Origin: Desulfobacteraceae bacterium
Lineage (GTDB): Bacteria > Desulfobacterota > Desulfobacteria > Desulfobacterales > SURF-15
Assembly (NCBI GenBank): GCA_003599475.1
Contig: QZKK01000042.1
Span: 1 to 38,829 of the forward strand
Length of the DNA: 38,829 nucleotides
Direction: 5' to 3'
Part shown: positions 1-8,009 of the stretch, in pieces
How the letters are laid out: each line of letters opens with the position of its first letter
Numbering within the stretch: the stretch's first letter is position 1
Notes under the pieces: model-generated
Told to the model about the DNA's origin: nothing
Seen by the model: the letters and a program-made list of their open reading frames with translations, nothing else
Database searches by the model: none
Position numbers and translations under genes: made by a program

Positions 1-67
1 AATGCCCCTATAGTAAATCCCCGGAGTAATTGCAAGAATAATCTTTACCAAGTCAAATTAACCCCGC

Positions 68-99
68 ACTCACAGGAGGAGCCAGATGAGAAACAGAAA
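68..99 (+). repeat. Duplicated leader, copy 1 (RBS and first codons)
   Basis: These 32 bases, covering the AGGAGG ribosome binding site and the first codons of the gene starting at 86, are identical to positions 3715-3746. Weaker similarity continues about 35 bases further into both genes, after which the proteins are unrelated. This is seen directly. A local duplication or recombination of a 5' gene end is inferred. Confidence 0.85.
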
Positions 100-1186
100 G
101 CAGAGTTTGATGTTGGTTGTCGGAGCATTTATTGTTTGTACCCTGATCACAGGTGGTTTTGCCAACGTGTCCGCCCAGTCTCCCATACGGGCGGTGGTCC
201 TGCCGTTTTACACGGAAGAAGGCCGGGATGCCAAAGACGCAAAATACGCCGTAGAGCATTTCCGGAGGATGATCCGGTTCATCAACAATCAGATGGTCCG
301 GCACGGGTTCGAGGTGATCAATCCCTTTGCCAAGGATCTCAGCGAGGAGGAATACAACCGGGTCATGCAGCGGGCAAGGGAGGATTCCCCTCTTGCAGCG
401 AAAGACATGTGCAAAAAGTACGCTACGGACATCGCCTACATCGTGTGGCTCAAGGTCAAGGTCAATAAAACGGAGGATGGCTACTACAAGGCGATAGCCC
501 ACATGGATGGCGAAGGCTACGACAGCGGCGGCCGGGACCTTGGCGCCGGTTTGTACAAGACCTTCATCGTAACCAAGAGGGACCGGGATGAAGCGATCGC
601 CGAAACCGAAAAGGAAGTCGGTGATCTGGTCGGGCGGAAACTGACCGCCTGGAGCGGTGCAGGTGGAGGATCTGCCGTTGTTACCGGTGAAGCGGGTTCG
701 GGACAGACCCAGGAAGGGGGTGTGCTGGCAAGAAGGGCAAAAGAGATGGAAAACCTCATCGAGGTGCGGCTCGACGGTGCCACGGAATACACCATCTCGG
801 AAATTTTCGGGAAGGTGATCAACACGGCCCGGGGGGTTGCAGAAGCAAGACGCATGAATTCATCCATCATCCCGAACAACCCCCAGGCCTGCTGGGTGAC
901 CTGGCAGGTCCGCATCGAAGACACCGACCCCTTCCGGCTGCAAGCAAACGTGATGACGATGATCCACGAGATCCTGAATGCAGGCGGGGAAGCCCACATG
1001 AAAGGGGTCCCATACCGGTACACGGCGGCCGAGATCGATCTTCTGAAGGGAATCCGGCCGGGAGAGGCGACCAGCCGGAAGGTTCAGTTCGTGATCGACC
1101 GTGAACTGGCGCGAGACAAGGAGTTTCAAGGCAGACACGATCCTTATAAGCCCACTCAAAAAGAAAAAACCGCACACGCACAATAG
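86..1186 (+). CDS. Secreted protein of unknown function
   Basis: The 366-residue protein starts at the ATG at 86, which follows a strong CACAGGAGGAGCC ribosome binding site. Residues 1-31 form a classic Sec signal peptide: MRNRK, a hydrophobic core, then a likely cut after VSA. The mature part therefore acts in the periplasm or outside the cell. Residues 34-190 begin with RAVVLPF and mix short hydrophobic strands with helices, in outline like the small alpha/beta periplasmic domains of CsgG/LpoB-type proteins; this likeness is weak. A Gly/Ser/Thr-rich linker at about 192-212 separates a second domain (about 218-345) containing WQVRIEDTDPF. No catalytic motif is visible. The last 20 residues are charged and probably disordered. 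The 5' end is shared with the lipoprotein gene at 3733. I do not recognise the family. Confidence 0.8.
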   Translation: MRNRKQSLMLVVGAFIVCTLITGGFANVSAQSPIRAVVLPFYTEEGRDAKDAKYAVEHFRRMIRFINNQMVRHGFEVINPFAKDLSEEEYNRVMQRAREDSPLAAKDMCKKYATDIAYIVWLKVKVNKTEDGYYKAIAHMDGEGYDSGGRDLGAGLYKTFIVTKRDRDEAIAETEKEVGDLVGRKLTAWSGAGGGSAVVTGEAGSGQTQEGGVLARRAKEMENLIEVRLDGATEYTISEIFGKVINTARGVAEARRMNSSIIPNNPQACWVTWQVRIEDTDPFRLQANVMTMIHEILNAGGEAHMKGVPYRYTAAEIDLLKGIRPGEATSRKVQFVIDRELARDKEFQGRHDPYKPTQKEKTAHAQ

Positions 1187-1531
1187 AACAGAGCAGTTCG
1201 ATAGTCGCGGAAACCGTTGGGGCCGATTCCCCGCATCAGCCCGGCAGCAGTAAACGGGGCGCCCTACGATAAACGGCACAGAAGGCGGTCCATTCGGGGG
1301 AACGGATCCTACGGGTTCTGCGGCTTCTACAACTCAATCTGAAATGATGTCTTCTCCTCCTCGTCCTCACCTATCGCTGGGTCGGTGGGCGGTCGTCTCA
1401 GGTATTTCCGATTACAGGTACGATATCGCCCGGAACCCGCACCCGGGCAAAAGATTGAAAAATTTGCCTGAAAATTCAAATTTCAATTCGATATGTAAGG
1501 CCAGAATACTTCAACAAGAGGAGGGAAAGAT
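1187..1531. other. Intergenic stretch with leader-like 3' end
   Basis: This 345-base gap holds no convincing gene on either strand and no clear terminator. Its right end (1488-1516, TCGATATGTAAGGCC...ATACTTCAACA) resembles 3680-3710 upstream of the lipoprotein gene, so the two genes seem to share part of a 5' region. Nothing else was identified. Confidence 0.5.
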
Positions 1532-2146
1532 ATGGAAGCGGCCGAAACAAAGAAACACCTGGTGATCGTGAATGCGGAGGAAACCTGGATGAGCGATGAG
1601 GAGCTCGAAAAAGGGATCAAAACCGGAAGAATAGCTCCTCATGACCGCATCGAATCCGCGTCATTGACAAACAGCATCCGGAAGGAGCTGAGGGATATCG
1701 CCTTGTATTACGAGGCCACCGGCAGGCCTGTTCCTTCAGAGCTGAGACAGGGAGATTCAGGCATTCAGACCGGCACCAACAAGGTTTTGTGGGCCATCGT
1801 TCACACCATTTTCTGGCCCATTTTGGCATTAAACATCGGAGCCTTCCTCTCTCTCTTCAATCTGTACTTTCTTTTCACCATAGATCCGTCTTCAAAATTT
1901 TCGAAGATATACAAAAGGCTGTATGTCGCATCCATTTCGATCATCGAGGGGATCTATCTGCTCCAAGACTACTCGTTTCTTCGGCGCTTGGCGATAGCCC
2001 GCGGTCTCCCGGAATGGCTGTTGATATCGTTTATGGTTTTTCTAATCGCTACCGGTGTTGCAAGCATCGCATATTTCGTTTCGCAGTGGGCCAAACACAA
2101 CAAAGAAGATGCTGCAAACGCAGAGGCGATAACAGCGAAGAGATAG
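1532..2146 (+). CDS. Membrane protein with GYF_2-like N-terminus
   Basis: The 204-residue protein starts at the ATG at 1532 behind GAGGAGGGAAAG. Residues 8-65 contain WMSDEELEKGIKTGRIAPHD, which resembles small GYF_2-type domains (W, then a helix, then a GRI.P.D turn) often found on bacterial membrane proteins; this is a motif-level impression. About three hydrophobic segments follow, near residues 85-115, 130-150 and 160-185. The C-terminal tail (KHNKEDAANAEAITAKR) is polar. There is no signal peptide, so the N-terminal domain is probably cytoplasmic. It lies 70 bases before another membrane-protein gene on the same strand and may be co-transcribed with it. Function unknown. Confidence 0.75.
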   Translation: MEAAETKKHLVIVNAEETWMSDEELEKGIKTGRIAPHDRIESASLTNSIRKELRDIALYYEATGRPVPSELRQGDSGIQTGTNKVLWAIVHTIFWPILALNIGAFLSLFNLYFLFTIDPSSKFSKIYKRLYVASISIIEGIYLLQDYSFLRRLAIARGLPEWLLISFMVFLIATGVASIAYFVSQWAKHNKEDAANAEAITAKR

Positions 2147-2216
2147 TACCGAGGAGCCGATAAAGTGAGCCTTCATTCGAATCTTTTGCAGCCTTCCCGA
2201 AAAGGAGTCTTTAACC

Positions 2217-3557
2217 ATGGCGGAAACCGCATCCAGGCCGAAGGCGATAATCATTATATGCCTATTGGGATTTACAGGTTTATTCTTTCTCATAATCGGC
2301 ATGATCTCCTCTCAGGAGCAAGTTATCTCAGAAAAATTCGTATATCCGGTCTATGCCCTTGCGGCATGTCAGGCCTTCGGTCTTGCAGGCCTTTGGATGA
2401 TGAAGAAATGGGCGCTTTACCTCTACATCGGAGTGCTGGTCCTCAATCAGATTCTTTCGATCATTTCCGGGAGTTTCGCATTTCTGCCTGCCGCTTTTGC
2501 AGCGGTTCTGATTCTTGTTCTTTTAGCCCATGCAGAGTTCTTTGAATCTCCAAAAACCGGTGATGCAGCACCTGACCATCAGATCTGTAAAGAGGTTGCC
2601 GTACAACCGGGTCCTGTTGAACCTCTGAACATAAAAGAGAGCTCACGTGTCGCTGCCGAAGATTCCAAAAATGGTCGGATAGCTATAGGATTTTCCAGGT
2701 CGATATCCGGCTTGAGAAAAAAGGCAAGCTCAATTCGACCAGTGGTTGGGGGAACTCGGGGCAACGAAGATGCAGCGAGGCTTGATGTCAGCGGGATCAC
2801 GACCGCGGTCAAATCCACTCTGATGTATCCTGGGTTTCTAACCTTTCTCGGGATCGGATCGCTTCTTTGCGCCATAACAGCCTATAAAAATTACATGGGT
2901 TTTGGAGAAGCACTGCTTGCCTCACTGGTATTCATCATAACTTGGGGCATACTCTTTTTTATCCTGCCTGCCATTCTCCGGTTGTTGCTCGGTCTTCTTG
3001 CAATCGGGCTGATCATCGGTTGCTTCTTTATGATCCAAAGTCATACCGACAATGCGCTCACCTCCGTCATTGTGACAGGCATAGGGGCGTTCATATTTCT
3101 GATACTCGTGGGAATACTTCTTTATGCCGCATTTCTTGTGCCCGGGATCTTCCTCGGATACATCACATACCAGGTGTGTGGTGAAACCCCCTTTGGGGCT
3201 TTCCTCGGGATCGTCGTCTTTATGGTGGTTTCGGGAGTTTTGTACTTCTTTATCCGGTATGTGATTCCGTTCTTGACGGCATTCGGATGGGCCATGTTTT
3301 CGGGTCTTTTGGCAAATAAGGTGGCTGTGTACGTGTTTTTGGGCAGATTCGTTTTTGAAAAAAGGTACGGTCAGTTCAGCTACCAGAGCTTGTATCGCAT
3401 CGCAGATACTTTGATCGGCAATCTGGTCTTGACATTGAAGCCTCCAACTTTGCTGGGAATCTGGATTTTTACGGCATCGGTTCTGCTTGCCGGATTTGCA
3501 GCCTATCGTTATTGCCTGACGATCTACACCTTTAGCTTGGTTACTTCCGGAGATTGA
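2217..3557 (+). CDS. Polytopic membrane protein of unknown function
   Basis: The 446-residue protein starts at the ATG at 2217 with AAAAGGAG upstream. About four membrane helices fill residues 8-108. A polar linker (about 110-200), rich in Ser, Arg and Lys, is followed by seven or eight further hydrophobic segments to about residue 440. No transporter, kinase or enzyme motif is visible. The N-terminal four-helix block ending in LVLLAHAEFF looks like a small-membrane-protein fold fused to a second membrane domain. The gene follows the GYF_2-like membrane protein by 70 bases, suggesting a two-gene unit. Codon use and base composition look like the neighbours. Function unknown. Confidence 0.75.
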   Translation: MAETASRPKAIIIICLLGFTGLFFLIIGMISSQEQVISEKFVYPVYALAACQAFGLAGLWMMKKWALYLYIGVLVLNQILSIISGSFAFLPAAFAAVLILVLLAHAEFFESPKTGDAAPDHQICKEVAVQPGPVEPLNIKESSRVAAEDSKNGRIAIGFSRSISGLRKKASSIRPVVGGTRGNEDAARLDVSGITTAVKSTLMYPGFLTFLGIGSLLCAITAYKNYMGFGEALLASLVFIITWGILFFILPAILRLLLGLLAIGLIIGCFFMIQSHTDNALTSVIVTGIGAFIFLILVGILLYAAFLVPGIFLGYITYQVCGETPFGAFLGIVVFMVVSGVLYFFIRYVIPFLTAFGWAMFSGLLANKVAVYVFLGRFVFEKRYGQFSYQSLYRIADTLIGNLVLTLKPPTLLGIWIFTASVLLAGFAAYRYCLTIYTFSLVTSGD

Positions 3558-3584
3558 TAGGATGGGAACGGGGGAAAGAAGAGC

Positions 3585-3610
3585 GACGCGGAGAGGGGGG
3601 GACGCGGAGA
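3585..3610. repeat. GACGCGGAGA direct repeat in purine-rich spacer
   Basis: GACGCGGAGA occurs at 3585-3594 and again at 3601-3610, inside an almost all-purine stretch from about 3561 to 3630 after the membrane-protein gene. It resembles the other word-like dispersed repeats in this window. Confidence 0.6.
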
Positions 3611-3714
3611 CAAGGAAAGAGGGTGGATAGCCATTTTAGATCGTTTTAGTTCATTTACTCGGAAAAGTGACATTTCGCTTCGATATATACAAGGCTGAAA
3701 TACTTCAACCACCG

Positions 3715-3746
3715 ACTCACAGGAGGAGCCAGATGAGAAACAGAAA
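3715..3746 (+). repeat. Duplicated leader, copy 2
   Basis: Identical over 32 bases to 68-99, including the ribosome binding site and the first codons. The stretch just upstream (3679-3710) instead resembles 1487-1516, the leader of the GYF_2-like gene. The 5' region here therefore combines pieces seen separately at two other genes in the window. Confidence 0.85.
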
Positions 3747-4449
3747 AAAGATTTTTGTGTTGATTGCCGGAGCCTTTCTTTCCATGAAATCAAAGAAAGG
3801 ATTATTCGTTGTTTCCGTTTTATTGCCGTTTTTTTTATTGAACTGTGTGCAAACACCCGTTCGGACCGAACCGCTCCCCGGTGATCCGATTGCACATTTT
3901 CCCAAAATGGTAGTGGGGGATCGCTGGGTCGAGAAAGGATACAGTTCGAAATACAATTCCGATCTATTCTATTCGAAAGTAATCGAAGTTTACCCGGATG
4001 GCGGTTTTATGCTGGAATCGACCGAGAAAAGAGATAAAACCGTATATCACGAGCGATACAACAATAAGTACCAGCTTACCGAGCGGACGGATATAACCGC
4101 TGGTGAGAAGCAGCCGGTAAACGATCCGCCAAGCAAGCGTTTGGATTTTCCGCTATTCGTCGGAAAAACATGGGCGGATACCTACCACGGGGAATCCGTG
4201 GACGGTGGATCTTATACATATAAAAACTACTATCAAGTAGTCGGTTTCGAGAAGGTTCGTATTGAAGCAGGAGTTTTTGATGCTTTTAAAATTTATAGAG
4301 ATCATCGTATCATGACGTCAAGCGATAGCTTTACAGAAACCTATTGGTATTCGCCTTTGGTCAAATCCAATGTCAAGTCGGATCCGAGCTGGAGGATTGG
4401 GTACGAGGTTATAGAATACAATATCACGGATACTGCGAGCTCGAAATAA
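3733..4449 (+). CDS. Lipoprotein-like secreted protein of unknown function, with a grafted 5' end
   Basis: The best ribosome binding site (AGGAGGAGCCAG) supports the ATG at 3733, giving 238 residues. However, residues 1-17 (MRNRKKIFVLIAGAFLS) belong to the duplicated leader shared with the gene at 86. A second in-frame ATG at 3784 opens a self-contained lipoprotein signal: MKSKKG, a hydrophobic core, then FLLNC. Asn before the lipobox Cys is unusual. The mature protein is mostly predicted strands with many aromatic residues, such as GDRWVEKGY and TYWYSPLVKSNVKS. The last motif is typical of periplasmic beta-rich lipoproteins that carry a W.Y.P..K...K pattern. No enzymatic motif is visible. 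I infer that recombination placed a foreign start in front of the original one. Which start is used cannot be decided from sequence. Confidence 0.75.
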   Translation: MRNRKKIFVLIAGAFLSMKSKKGLFVVSVLLPFFLLNCVQTPVRTEPLPGDPIAHFPKMVVGDRWVEKGYSSKYNSDLFYSKVIEVYPDGGFMLESTEKRDKTVYHERYNNKYQLTERTDITAGEKQPVNDPPSKRLDFPLFVGKTWADTYHGESVDGGSYTYKNYYQVVGFEKVRIEAGVFDAFKIYRDHRIMTSSDSFTETYWYSPLVKSNVKSDPSWRIGYEVIEYNITDTASSK

Positions 4450-4524
4450 AGCAGATGATTCTATAATGTTCGTTCACGGGATCCCTTTGGTAGAAATGAT
4501 TGAGATAAACCTATGTCAGGCGCG

Positions 4525-4701
4525 CTATCGGCGATCCCGTGCTGCTGCACCGAACAGGGGATCGTGAAAATCCTCTCCGGAAGCGTCCTTCGGATCGATA
4601 TGGATCAGAACCTTCGACAGGAAAGGCACCTCATGGCGGATCTGCGCAATGGTCTCGACAGCAACCCGGTGCGCTTCGGCGACGGACATCTCATATGCGC
4701 C
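4525..4701 (-). pseudogene. Relic of a CDF cation-efflux transporter (C-terminal end only)
   Basis: The minus strand encodes about 58 residues beginning GAYEMSVAEAHRVAVE and continuing through LIHIDP to a stop at 4525. This matches the C-terminal cytoplasmic domain of the cation diffusion facilitator family (M.V.EAH..., I...P....V.IH.DP). The six transmembrane helices that should precede it are missing. Just upstream, in minus-strand terms, the sequence turns into a TTGGATTTTGGG-type repeat word. I read this as a truncated, dead gene. The family call rests on recognisable motifs, not a database search. Confidence 0.7.
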
Positions 4702-4749
4702 TTCAATCTTCAATCCCCAACCCAAAATCCAAAATCATAAATCCTAACC

Positions 4750-4928
4750 GTTCAGCCACCAAGACACGAAGACACAAAGAAGGTGTAAAATGTAGGATGT
4801 AGAAAAGAAATAAAGATTGCAGCCATGATAAATTCTCGGAAATCCTGCATCCTGCAATTGGAAATTTTTCGTCTAAGCTCTTTTAAAAATTAGATAATCT
4901 TCGTGTCTTAGTGCCTTAGTGGCTGAAC
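4750..4928. repeat. Compound inverted repeat (nested palindrome)
   Basis: The outer arms are GTTCAGCCACCAAGACACGA (from 4750) and CTTCGTGTCTTAGTGCC...GGCTGAAC (to 4928), reverse complements with a few mismatches. Inside them TGTAGGATGTAG (about 4791) faces CCTGCATCCTGCA (about 4845), also inverted. The whole block could fold into a long interrupted hairpin. It contains no gene. Confidence 0.75.
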
Positions 4929-4935
4929 TATTACC

Positions 4936-4973
4936 ATAAATCTAAAATCATAAATCTAAAATCTAAAATCATT
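4936..4973. repeat. AAATCTAAAATC tandem words
   Basis: Three to four short copies of ATAAATCTAAAATC or TCTAAAATC run in tandem. The same word, inverted (TTTTAGA three times), lies at 34299-34322, and a related form (CCAAAATCATAAATCC) lies at 4725-4744. Confidence 0.7.
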
Positions 4974-5072
4974 ATTTGTAGGGGTTTCTGTTTATTCAAA
5001 TGAAAATGTCTGTATTCTATGCTTTTCGATGAAGGCGGTTTAAGCGGCATTGTACAGAACATAGGAGGCGAC

Positions 5073-5615
5073 ATGAAGTGTCCGAAATGCACGGTACCCC
5101 TGATCCGGAAGGGGATCGATGACATCGTGTTGGACGAATGCCCGCAATGCAGAGGCATCTGGTTTGATCCTGGAGAGCTCGATGCACTCAGAGATGAAAT
5201 CGAACCGGACCTCCGTTGGATGAATTTCGATATCTGGAAGAAGGAAGGCGACTTCACGGTTTCGGATCTGCCGCTCGGTTGTCCGAAGTGCGCTCGACCG
5301 CTGCGGGTAACGCGCTATGAAACCGGTGACGTCAGGATCCGATACTGCCCCTCCTGCCGGGGGATCTGGCTGGAACACGGCGATTTCCTGAAAATCATCC
5401 TTGCATTAAGCCGCGAAGCCGATGAAAAGAACACGGCCGATTATATCAGAGCCAGTCTGAAGGAAGCTTCCGATCTGGTCACGAGACCGGATCGCCTCAT
5501 CTCCGAATGGCGGGATCTGAAAGCGGTGATGCGGCTGCTCATGTACCGGTTCTTTGTCGAAAACCCGAAGGTGAAAAACATTCTGGTGGGGATTCAGAAA
5601 AGCCTGCCGCTGTAG
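5073..5615 (+). CDS. Double zinc-ribbon (zf-TFIIB-like) protein
   Basis: The 180-residue protein starts at the ATG at 5073 behind ATAGGAGGCGAC; an upstream in-frame start at 5019 lacks this site. It carries two copies of a Cys4 zinc ribbon: C3/C6 with C23/C26, and C70/C73 with C92/C95. Each is followed by RGIWFD or RGIWLE and an acidic helix. This C..C...C..CRGIW(F/L)(D/E) pattern defines the bacterial zf-TFIIB family. The C-terminal half (about 105-180) is helical, without signal peptide or membrane segments, so the protein is cytosolic. Family members have no firmly assigned role; nucleic-acid or protein binding is only a guess. It is convergent with glgA. Confidence 0.85.
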   Translation: MKCPKCTVPLIRKGIDDIVLDECPQCRGIWFDPGELDALRDEIEPDLRWMNFDIWKKEGDFTVSDLPLGCPKCARPLRVTRYETGDVRIRYCPSCRGIWLEHGDFLKIILALSREADEKNTADYIRASLKEASDLVTRPDRLISEWRDLKAVMRLLMYRFFVENPKVKNILVGIQKSLPL

Positions 5616-5628
5616 GCAGTCATTCCGG

Positions 5629-5665
5629 CTCCGACAAGCCATTGGAATGCATGAGTTTGTCGGAG
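5629..5665. terminator. Possible hairpin between convergent genes
   Basis: CTCCGACAA (5629-5637) pairs perfectly with TTGTCGGAG (5657-5665) across a 19-base loop, in the 88-base gap between the zinc-ribbon gene and the 3' end of glgA. There is no U-run on either strand, so an intrinsic terminator is only a weak call. Confidence 0.3.
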
Positions 5666-5703
5666 GCTTGTCTATAACCGTGGAAGGGGGGTGCACCTCT
5701 ATT

Positions 5704-7287
5704 TCATTGACTGCTTCCCCTGTAGAGTTTTTCGATATATTGTTCGAGGCTTGTTTTCCACAGGAAGTGCTGGGAAGCGGCGTTCCGGCGAACCTGCTGC
5801 CACAGTGGATCATTCTGGGCCTTCAATGAGGCCGCATTCCGGACGGCGGAGATCAATTGATCGACTTGGGCGGTCAGGGTGTATCCACCGAATACGAAAC
5901 CCGTGCTGCCATGCCGAACGGTATCTTTCAAGCCTCCGACCGCATGCACCACGCAGACCTGTCCATCCCGCATGGCCAGCATCTGGCCGATACCGCAGGG
6001 CTCGAAAGAACTTGGCATCAGGAAAAGATCGCCGTTTGCATAAAGCGCTTCTGCCGACGCATCGGAGTATCCGTTGAGGAAGATGAAGTTCTCGAACCGG
6101 GCGCACGTTTCGATCAGGAAACGCTCATCTTTTCGCTCACCCTGGCCCAACAGGATATAGACCGCGCTGCGGCCGAGCGTTTCCAGAAGCGTATGGAGCC
6201 CCGGCATTCCGTTTGAACCGCATGCCTGCAGCAGGAGCATCTTCTGCTCCACCACCCGGCTGACGCTGGTCAGAAGGAGCGCCGGCTTCTCCGGCAGGGC
6301 TTCAAGTGCCGTCAGACGGCTGAATGCGAGAAAATTTCCCGATGAAACGGTTTCTTCGGCACCGCACCAGCAGAGAAGCTCCGCCTTCAATCGGCCGATC
6401 AGGTCATGAAACTCCAACCTCGGAGGCGTCCGGCCTTTCGGATATCTGCAGCCGTTCAGGATGCCGAACAGCCGCCCCTCTTTTTTCGCCTCTTGAAGGT
6501 CCGCCTCCAGACCCTCGCCCCCGGAAAATCGGTGAGGACTGCAGCTCGGTTTCAAAATCTCTTCTGCGTAAGTCGGAGAGACGGTGTGAACGACATCCGA
6601 CATTCGGATTCCCGCCGCCATGGGGTTGACGCATTCAGGCCATCTCGGGTCTGACAGCTTCACCGTCTCGTAGAGAAGATCGGGGTACCATGCTTCCAAT
6701 GAAGAATCGCTCCCCCGAAACGGTCGAACCCCCTGAAGCGACAGGTTATGAATGGTGTACACGGTGCGGATGCCCCGGAGGACTTGAAAATCGGGGTGAT
6801 ACTTCCGAAGAATCAGAAAAAAAGCGGTATGCCAGTCATGAAGGTGGATGCAGTCGGGCGGCCCGAAATAATCGAGCACCGTCAATGCAGCGGCAGCCGA
6901 GCAGAAAAGAGCAAACTTCGTGCTGTCGGTGGCATAAGGCCGATCGGGTGGGTCATGGGAGTAGATTTTGGGAGAAAAGGACGCATCTCCTTTCGCGCTC
7001 AGGAGCGGGTGGTCGATGATGTAGTGGCTTACCCCTTTCGGCTCCAGACCCGTATCCACACGGAACAGTTCGCCCGGACGGCGTGCGCTGCCGTATGGGA
7101 AGGAAACCGAAGTCACCCACTGTGAGGGATTGATGCGGTGCAGACGGCCATAGGATGGAACCACGGTGGAAACGGTGCAGTTCAGTTCGGCCAGGCCCGG
7201 TGCGATATCCCGGACCACATCGCCGATGCCGCCCACTTTGCCGCCGGTCAACGCGGCATTTTCCGCAGCGAGGATAAGAATGTTCAC
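5704..7287 (-). CDS. glgA: Glycogen (starch) synthase, GT5 family
   Basis: This enzyme transfers glucose from ADP- or UDP-glucose to the non-reducing end of alpha-1,4-glucan in the cytoplasm. The N-terminal domain has the nucleotide-sugar binding motif KVGGIGDVV at residues 17-25, and LHDWHTAF follows in the first Rossmann domain. The second domain has SRVVEQK, LGQGE and FEPCGIGQMLAMRDG, the GT5 signature with its catalytic-region Glu. I prefer the GTG at 7287 (527 residues, MNILILAAENA), since GGTAGGA lies about 10 bases upstream; an in-frame TTG at 7296 is too close to that site. The length is slightly above the usual 470-500 residues. The gene is divergent from the CBM48 and treY genes and faces the zinc-ribbon gene. 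Nucleotide preference cannot be read from sequence. Confidence 0.92.
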   Translation of the reverse strand: MNILILAAENAALTGGKVGGIGDVVRDIAPGLAELNCTVSTVVPSYGRLHRINPSQWVTSVSFPYGSARRPGELFRVDTGLEPKGVSHYIIDHPLLSAKGDASFSPKIYSHDPPDRPYATDSTKFALFCSAAAALTVLDYFGPPDCIHLHDWHTAFFLILRKYHPDFQVLRGIRTVYTIHNLSLQGVRPFRGSDSSLEAWYPDLLYETVKLSDPRWPECVNPMAAGIRMSDVVHTVSPTYAEEILKPSCSPHRFSGGEGLEADLQEAKKEGRLFGILNGCRYPKGRTPPRLEFHDLIGRLKAELLCWCGAEETVSSGNFLAFSRLTALEALPEKPALLLTSVSRVVEQKMLLLQACGSNGMPGLHTLLETLGRSAVYILLGQGERKDERFLIETCARFENFIFLNGYSDASAEALYANGDLFLMPSSFEPCGIGQMLAMRDGQVCVVHAVGGLKDTVRHGSTGFVFGGYTLTAQVDQLISAVRNAASLKAQNDPLWQQVRRNAASQHFLWKTSLEQYIEKLYRGSSQ

Positions 7288-7328
7288 GAATTCCAAATCC
7301 TACCCGATTTCCTTCATGTACCTGAAAA

Positions 7329-7346
7329 ATACATGATTCACCCTAT
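7329..7346 (+). promoter_or_regulatory. 18-base motif shared with the nuo leader
   Basis: ATACATGATTCACCCTAT here matches ATACATGATTCACCCCAT at 29602-29619 in 17 of 18 positions. One copy is about 40 bases upstream of glgA (reversed relative to the gene) and the other about 110 bases upstream of nuoA. It may be a protein-binding site or another dispersed repeat word. Confidence 0.35.
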
Positions 7347-7494
7347 TTTTTAACCTACACCGATGGGGCAATAAAGATCAAGACAATTGCCGATTTCTGA
7401 CCGCTCGAACGATATCCTTCAATCCTTTCGCGGCACCGGACGTCATCGGGCAGCGGGAGTGGGATACATCAACCGGATCATGGATCCAATCCCT

Positions 7495-7518
7495 GGATCT
7501 ATGATTGGATCTATGATT
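7495..7518 (+). repeat. 12-base tandem repeat before the CBM48 gene
   Basis: GGATCTATGATT is repeated twice back to back and followed by a partial third unit (GGATT). It ends just upstream of the ribosome binding site of the CBM48 gene. Its effect, if any, is unknown. Confidence 0.7.
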
Positions 7519-7534
7519 GGATTCAGGAGAGACA

Positions 7535-7915
7535 ATGAAGACAAAAACAGTCGGTGAAAATAAGTACCTGGCGGCCTCAACCCAGCCCGGTGCAGAGAAT
7601 GCTTCGTCTCAGATCAAAAAAGTATTTTTCAAATCGAAAAATCGATGCCGGGTCACCTTCCGCGTCCCCAAAGAAGTCGCTGCCGGAGCAAAAAAGGTCT
7701 GCCTCGTCGGAGACTTCAACAGTTGGGACGCCGTTGCACATCCGTTGAAGATGTTTAAAAACGGCTCCTTCAGCATCACGCTCGATCTGGAACCCGGCCG
7801 TGAATACCAGTACCGTTTCCTGATCGACGACACCCGGTGGGAAAACGACGCCTTTGCAGACAAGTACAATCCGAGTCCTTATGCAGGGATCGACAATTCC
7901 GTGATCATCCTCTGA
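7535..7915 (+). CDS. Stand-alone CBM48 (glycogen-binding) protein
   Basis: The 126-residue protein starts at the ATG at 7535 behind CAGGAGAGACA. After about 40 polar, Lys-rich residues, positions 40-125 form a complete CBM48 / AMPK-beta-like fold: VTFRVP, KKVCLVGDFNSWD, the hydrophobic strand FSITLDLEPG, YQYRFLID, WENDAFADKYNPSPYAG and the final NSVIIL. The VGDFNSW and YRFLID elements carry the aromatic residues that bind alpha-glucan in this family. No catalytic domain is attached, so it should bind glycogen or maltodextrin without cutting it, perhaps as a scaffold or targeting factor. The gene is divergent from glgA and 94 bases before treY in the same direction. Confidence 0.88.
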   Translation: MKTKTVGENKYLAASTQPGAENASSQIKKVFFKSKNRCRVTFRVPKEVAAGAKKVCLVGDFNSWDAVAHPLKMFKNGSFSITLDLEPGREYQYRFLIDDTRWENDAFADKYNPSPYAGIDNSVIIL

Positions 7916-7980
7916 AGAATAGTCAACCGGTTGAGTGGTTAAATGGTTATTGGGTTTGACCTCCCGACCTTGGTTCTTTC

Positions 7981-8003
7981 CTGAACACTGAACGCTGAAC
8001 ACT
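7981..8003. repeat. Family A dispersed repeat (CTGAACACTGAACGCTGAAC)
   Basis: CTGAACACTGAACGCTGAACACT, one of six copies of this word in the window. It ends six bases before the ATG of treY, where a ribosome binding site would be expected. Confidence 0.85.
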
Positions 8004-8009
8004 TTGACC

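Noticed and set aside
4750..4973. CRISPR-like array
   Set aside because: Units are 7-14 bases long, variable, partly inverted, and without unique spacers of constant length. No cas gene is present.
5019..5072. Upstream start for the zinc-ribbon protein
   Set aside because: No ribosome binding site there. The ATG at 5073 has a strong AGGAGG and starts directly with the first Cys pair.
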